Source: Dipylidium caninum (lineage: Eukaryota; Platyhelminthes; Cestoda; Cyclophyllidea; Dipylidiidae). Taken from it: a DNA stretch of 10,000 bases. Where the stretch lies: contig QEYB01000231.1 in the NCBI GenBank assembly GCA_017562135.1, forward strand, positions 1 to 10,000, read 5' to 3'. Shown here in pieces: positions 8,145-10,000 of this stretch. Below the pieces are notes generated by a model, which worked only from the letters and a program-made list of their open reading frames with translations, was not told the origin of the DNA and ran no database searches. Both the position numbers and the translations under genes were made by a program. Each line of letters opens with the position of its first letter. Position 1 is the stretch's first letter.

Positions 8145-8940
8145 AAGCAGGTAAACGGGTGCGTCAAGCCGCCAGCCCGGAGGATCAGCTACGCCGATTG
8201 TGGAGTGGCCGAGGTAGGGTAGTAGTCCGCTCTTGGTGGGGAGCGGGGCTGGGTGTGTGGATACCCCCCCTTGGGGTGGACACGATCTAATGCTATGCGT
8301 GCCGGGGCTGGTTGCCGGTGCATACTACTCAGTGGACGGGCCACTCGGCTGTGCACTTCTCCGCGGTTACGCCACGACGCTGGTGTTCCAGTCTACCGTG
8401 GCTGAGTCGTGCCTACTTGGCGTTACGTTGGCTTCCGTCAGGTCAACGGCTAGGTCAGGTCACGATCGCGGGCGGAGTGGGTGAACGGCGCGCGGTGCTC
8501 TGGTGCTGTCGCGTGGTGATCGTGCACTCACCGTCAACGGTGGGTCGGCCGGAGTGTCCTCTGCGTGATCTCTCCCCTTGTGGGAGGGGGGAGGCCGTTC
8601 GACTCTCGGCGGCCACCGCGGTGGTATTAGGACTGTGCAAAGCATCGGTTTCTTGTCCGCCATTTCATCTCATCGTCACTCGTCAGTGGTCCGAGTGGTG
8701 AAATTGGGGGGAAAAAAATTCGGCATCCGCGCGCGCAGTATCACGGGTGTGAGAGATTAATTGCAACTCGGGCCGTCATTCTGCGTGTTGGCCTGGTTGC
8801 TGTGTCGTCCGTCAAGAGCGGACCCGGCGGCGGCTTCGGCACTACACAGGAATGCTTCGGCCGCGTCTGCTTCAGCGCATGCGGTTGCCGAGGGTGTGAC
8901 AGTCAGTGGCGCTTGTGGTAGACGAGCTACCCGACCGTCT
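8145..8940 (+). other. D2 expansion segment of 28S
   Basis: Variable region between the GTGAAACCGC core and the GAAACACGGACCAAAGG core. It is about 800 bases, G- and T-rich, with homopolymers (C7 at 8264-8270, G6 then A7 at 8706-8718). Such length variation is normal for this segment. The inverted arm carries it at roughly 1900-3130, greatly altered. Open frames crossing it, such as the 129-codon one at 8312-8701, are chance. Confidence 0.8.
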
Positions 8941-9009
8941 TGAAACACGGACCAAAGGAGTTTAACATGTATGCGAAGTCAAGGGTGCTACGAAACCCCG
9001 AGCGTAGTT

Positions 9010-9278
9010 GAAAGTGAGGCTCGCGCTGTGTCCTTTCTTACCGCTCCTCATTGGGGCGGTGGACGCAGTGACGACGGTGAGATCCCGTTGTTAGGCACTC
9101 TTTCGCTGTGCCTGTGTGTGCACAGTCGAGGCGGCGGCGCGCATCACCGGCCGGCCCCGTCCATGGTGTGGTCATCGACTTTGAAGGCTCGGACGTGCGT
9201 GCGTGCTATGCGTGCGTGTGTTCGAGTCTACGCCAGTCGTTATGCGTCATCCGGGGCGGTGCATGAGCATACATGTTG
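9010..9278 (+). other. D3 expansion segment of 28S
   Basis: Variable stretch between GAAACCCCGAGCGTAGTTG (8991-9009) and GACCCGAAAGATGG. It includes a GTGCGTGC run at 9195-9222. The inverted arm has a matching CACGCACAC-rich run near 1600-1630, which helps confirm the mirror. Confidence 0.75.
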
Positions 9279-9409
9279 AGACCCGAAAGATGGTGAACTA
9301 TGCTTGCGTAGGTTGAAGCCAGAGGAAACTCTGGTGGAGGACCGTAGCGATTCTGACGTGCAAATCGATCGTCAAACGTGAGTAAGGGGCGAAAGACTAA
9401 TCGAACCAT

Positions 9410-9452
<43 letters not shown>

Positions 9453-10000
9453 CATTCATTGGCATAATCAGTTTTATCCGGTAAAGCGAATGATTAGAGG
9501 TGCTGGGTTCGAAACGAGCTCAACCTATTCTCAAACTTTAAAATGGGCTGAGAGGGCTCGACTCGCCCCGCTATGTTCTGGCCCGCGTGGTCAGGCCTAC
9601 AGGAGTCGGGCGTTGAATGTGCGAATGCCAAGTGGGCCATTTTTGGTAAGCAGAACTGGCGCTGTGGGATGAACCAAACGCCCGGTTAAGGTGCCTAACA
9701 CTACGCTCATGAAGACACCACAAAAGGTGTTGGTTAATTACAGACAGCAGGACGGTGGCCATGGAAGTCGGCATCCCTAAGGAGTGTGACACGACTCACT
9801 GCCGAATTGACCAGACCCGAAGAATGGATGGCGCTAGAGCGTCGACCTATACCGGGCCGTCATCGCAAGCTGGGCGGAGTTGGGCCAACTGCGTTGCGGT
9901 TACGACGTTGCGCTGATGGTCTGGCGAGGGTCCAGGCATGGAGTGCGATGGCTAGTAGCGAGGTCGCCGGTGAGCGTAGAAGCCTCGGGCGTGGGCCTGG

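Larger units (their letters stand above)
5742..10000 (+). repeat. Right arm of the rDNA fold-back inverted repeat
   Basis: This is the partner of 748-5741. It carries 18S 3' part, ITS1, 5.8S, ITS2 and 28S 5' part in normal transcriptional order on the + strand. It is the cleaner arm, near canonical in the 28S core at 9280-9450, and it continues past the window edge. Confidence 0.93.
7704..10000 (+). rRNA. 28S (large subunit) rRNA, 5' part
   Basis: Large-subunit rRNA, whose 5' domains pair with 5.8S; the window edge cuts it after about 2300 bases. Seen in order: CGACCTCGGATCAGACGTG at 7704-7722, GAATACCCGCTGAACTTAAG at 7722-7741, ATAAGCGGAGGAAAAG at 7749-7764, the D1 region, AACAAGTACCGTGAGGGAAAG at 8079-8099 and AGAGAGTAAAGAGTACGTGAAACCGC near 8118-8143, the D2 expansion, GAAACACGGACCAAAGGAG at 8942-8960, D3, then the core GACCCGAAAGATGGTGAAC at 9280-9298, CTCTGGTGGAGGACCG at 9330-9345, TCTAGTAGCTGGTTCCCTCC near 9411-9429 and TAAAGCGAATGATTAGAGG at 9482-9500. 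The block at 9280-9450 is nearly identical to the usual animal sequence. Elsewhere single-base indels occur (for example at 7765-7830 and 9500-9520). This is the most reliable gene in the window. Confidence 0.97.

Noticed and set aside
8312..8701. A 129-codon open frame on the + strand
   Set aside because: It lies inside the D2 expansion segment of 28S and has no recognisable protein features.
1..10000. Switch from a C-rich left half to a G/T-rich right half as a replication-origin skew
   Set aside because: The same skewed gene series is read in opposite directions in the two arms, so the switch is a direct result of the inverted repeat.
1..10000. Mobile element insertion (R1/R2-type retrotransposon in 28S)
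   Set aside because: The usual R1/R2 target sites lie further 3' in 28S than this window reaches, and no reverse transcriptase frame is present.

Overview
The window is eukaryotic nuclear ribosomal DNA, not protein-coding sequence. The 5.8S block at 6841-6989 (GCTCGTGTGTCGATGAAG, then GACTGCTTTGAACGTCGACA) and the start of 28S at about 7704 have the form I associate with parasitic flatworms (Neodermata, tapeworm- or fluke-like). Flatworm is fairly secure. Any finer placement is inference from memory and would need a database comparison.

The layout is a large fold-back (head-to-head inverted repeat). The right arm reads on the + strand: 18S 3' part (about 5742-6174), ITS1 (6175-6840), 5.8S (6841-6989), ITS2 (6990-7703), 28S 5' part (7704-10000, cut by the window edge). 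The left arm holds the same series on the - strand: 18S 3' part (5741-5265), ITS1 (5264-4663), 5.8S (4662-4468), ITS2 (4467-3402), 28S (3401-1). Exact inverted matches of 15-23 bases tie the arms together, for example 793-815 with 9929-9951, 1456-1471 with 9328-9343, 3248-3267 with 7828-7847, 3366-3382 with 7722-7738 and 3675-3695 with 7487-7507. The axis lies near 5741, inside the 18S gene. The right arm ends in step with base 748, so bases 1-747 are further 28S with no partner here.

The arms are not equally good copies. The left arm is riddled with small insertions and substitutions, in invariant rRNA cores as much as in spacers, and is longer than the right arm in 28S (about 2654 versus 2297 bases) and ITS2 (about 1066 versus 714). 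The right arm is close to canonical in the 28S core around 9280-9450 but poor in 5.8S and worse in 18S near the axis. The simplest reading is an uncorrected long-read fold-back chimera, or a contig built on one. A real inverted, decaying rDNA copy is the alternative.

There is no 5' external spacer, rDNA promoter, intergenic spacer, tRNA or mobile element. The open reading frames on both strands are chance frames inside rRNA genes and spacers, and I annotate no CDS. In a working unit RNA polymerase I would transcribe 18S, ITS1, 5.8S, ITS2 and 28S as one precursor. Neither arm as written would give fully functional rRNA.
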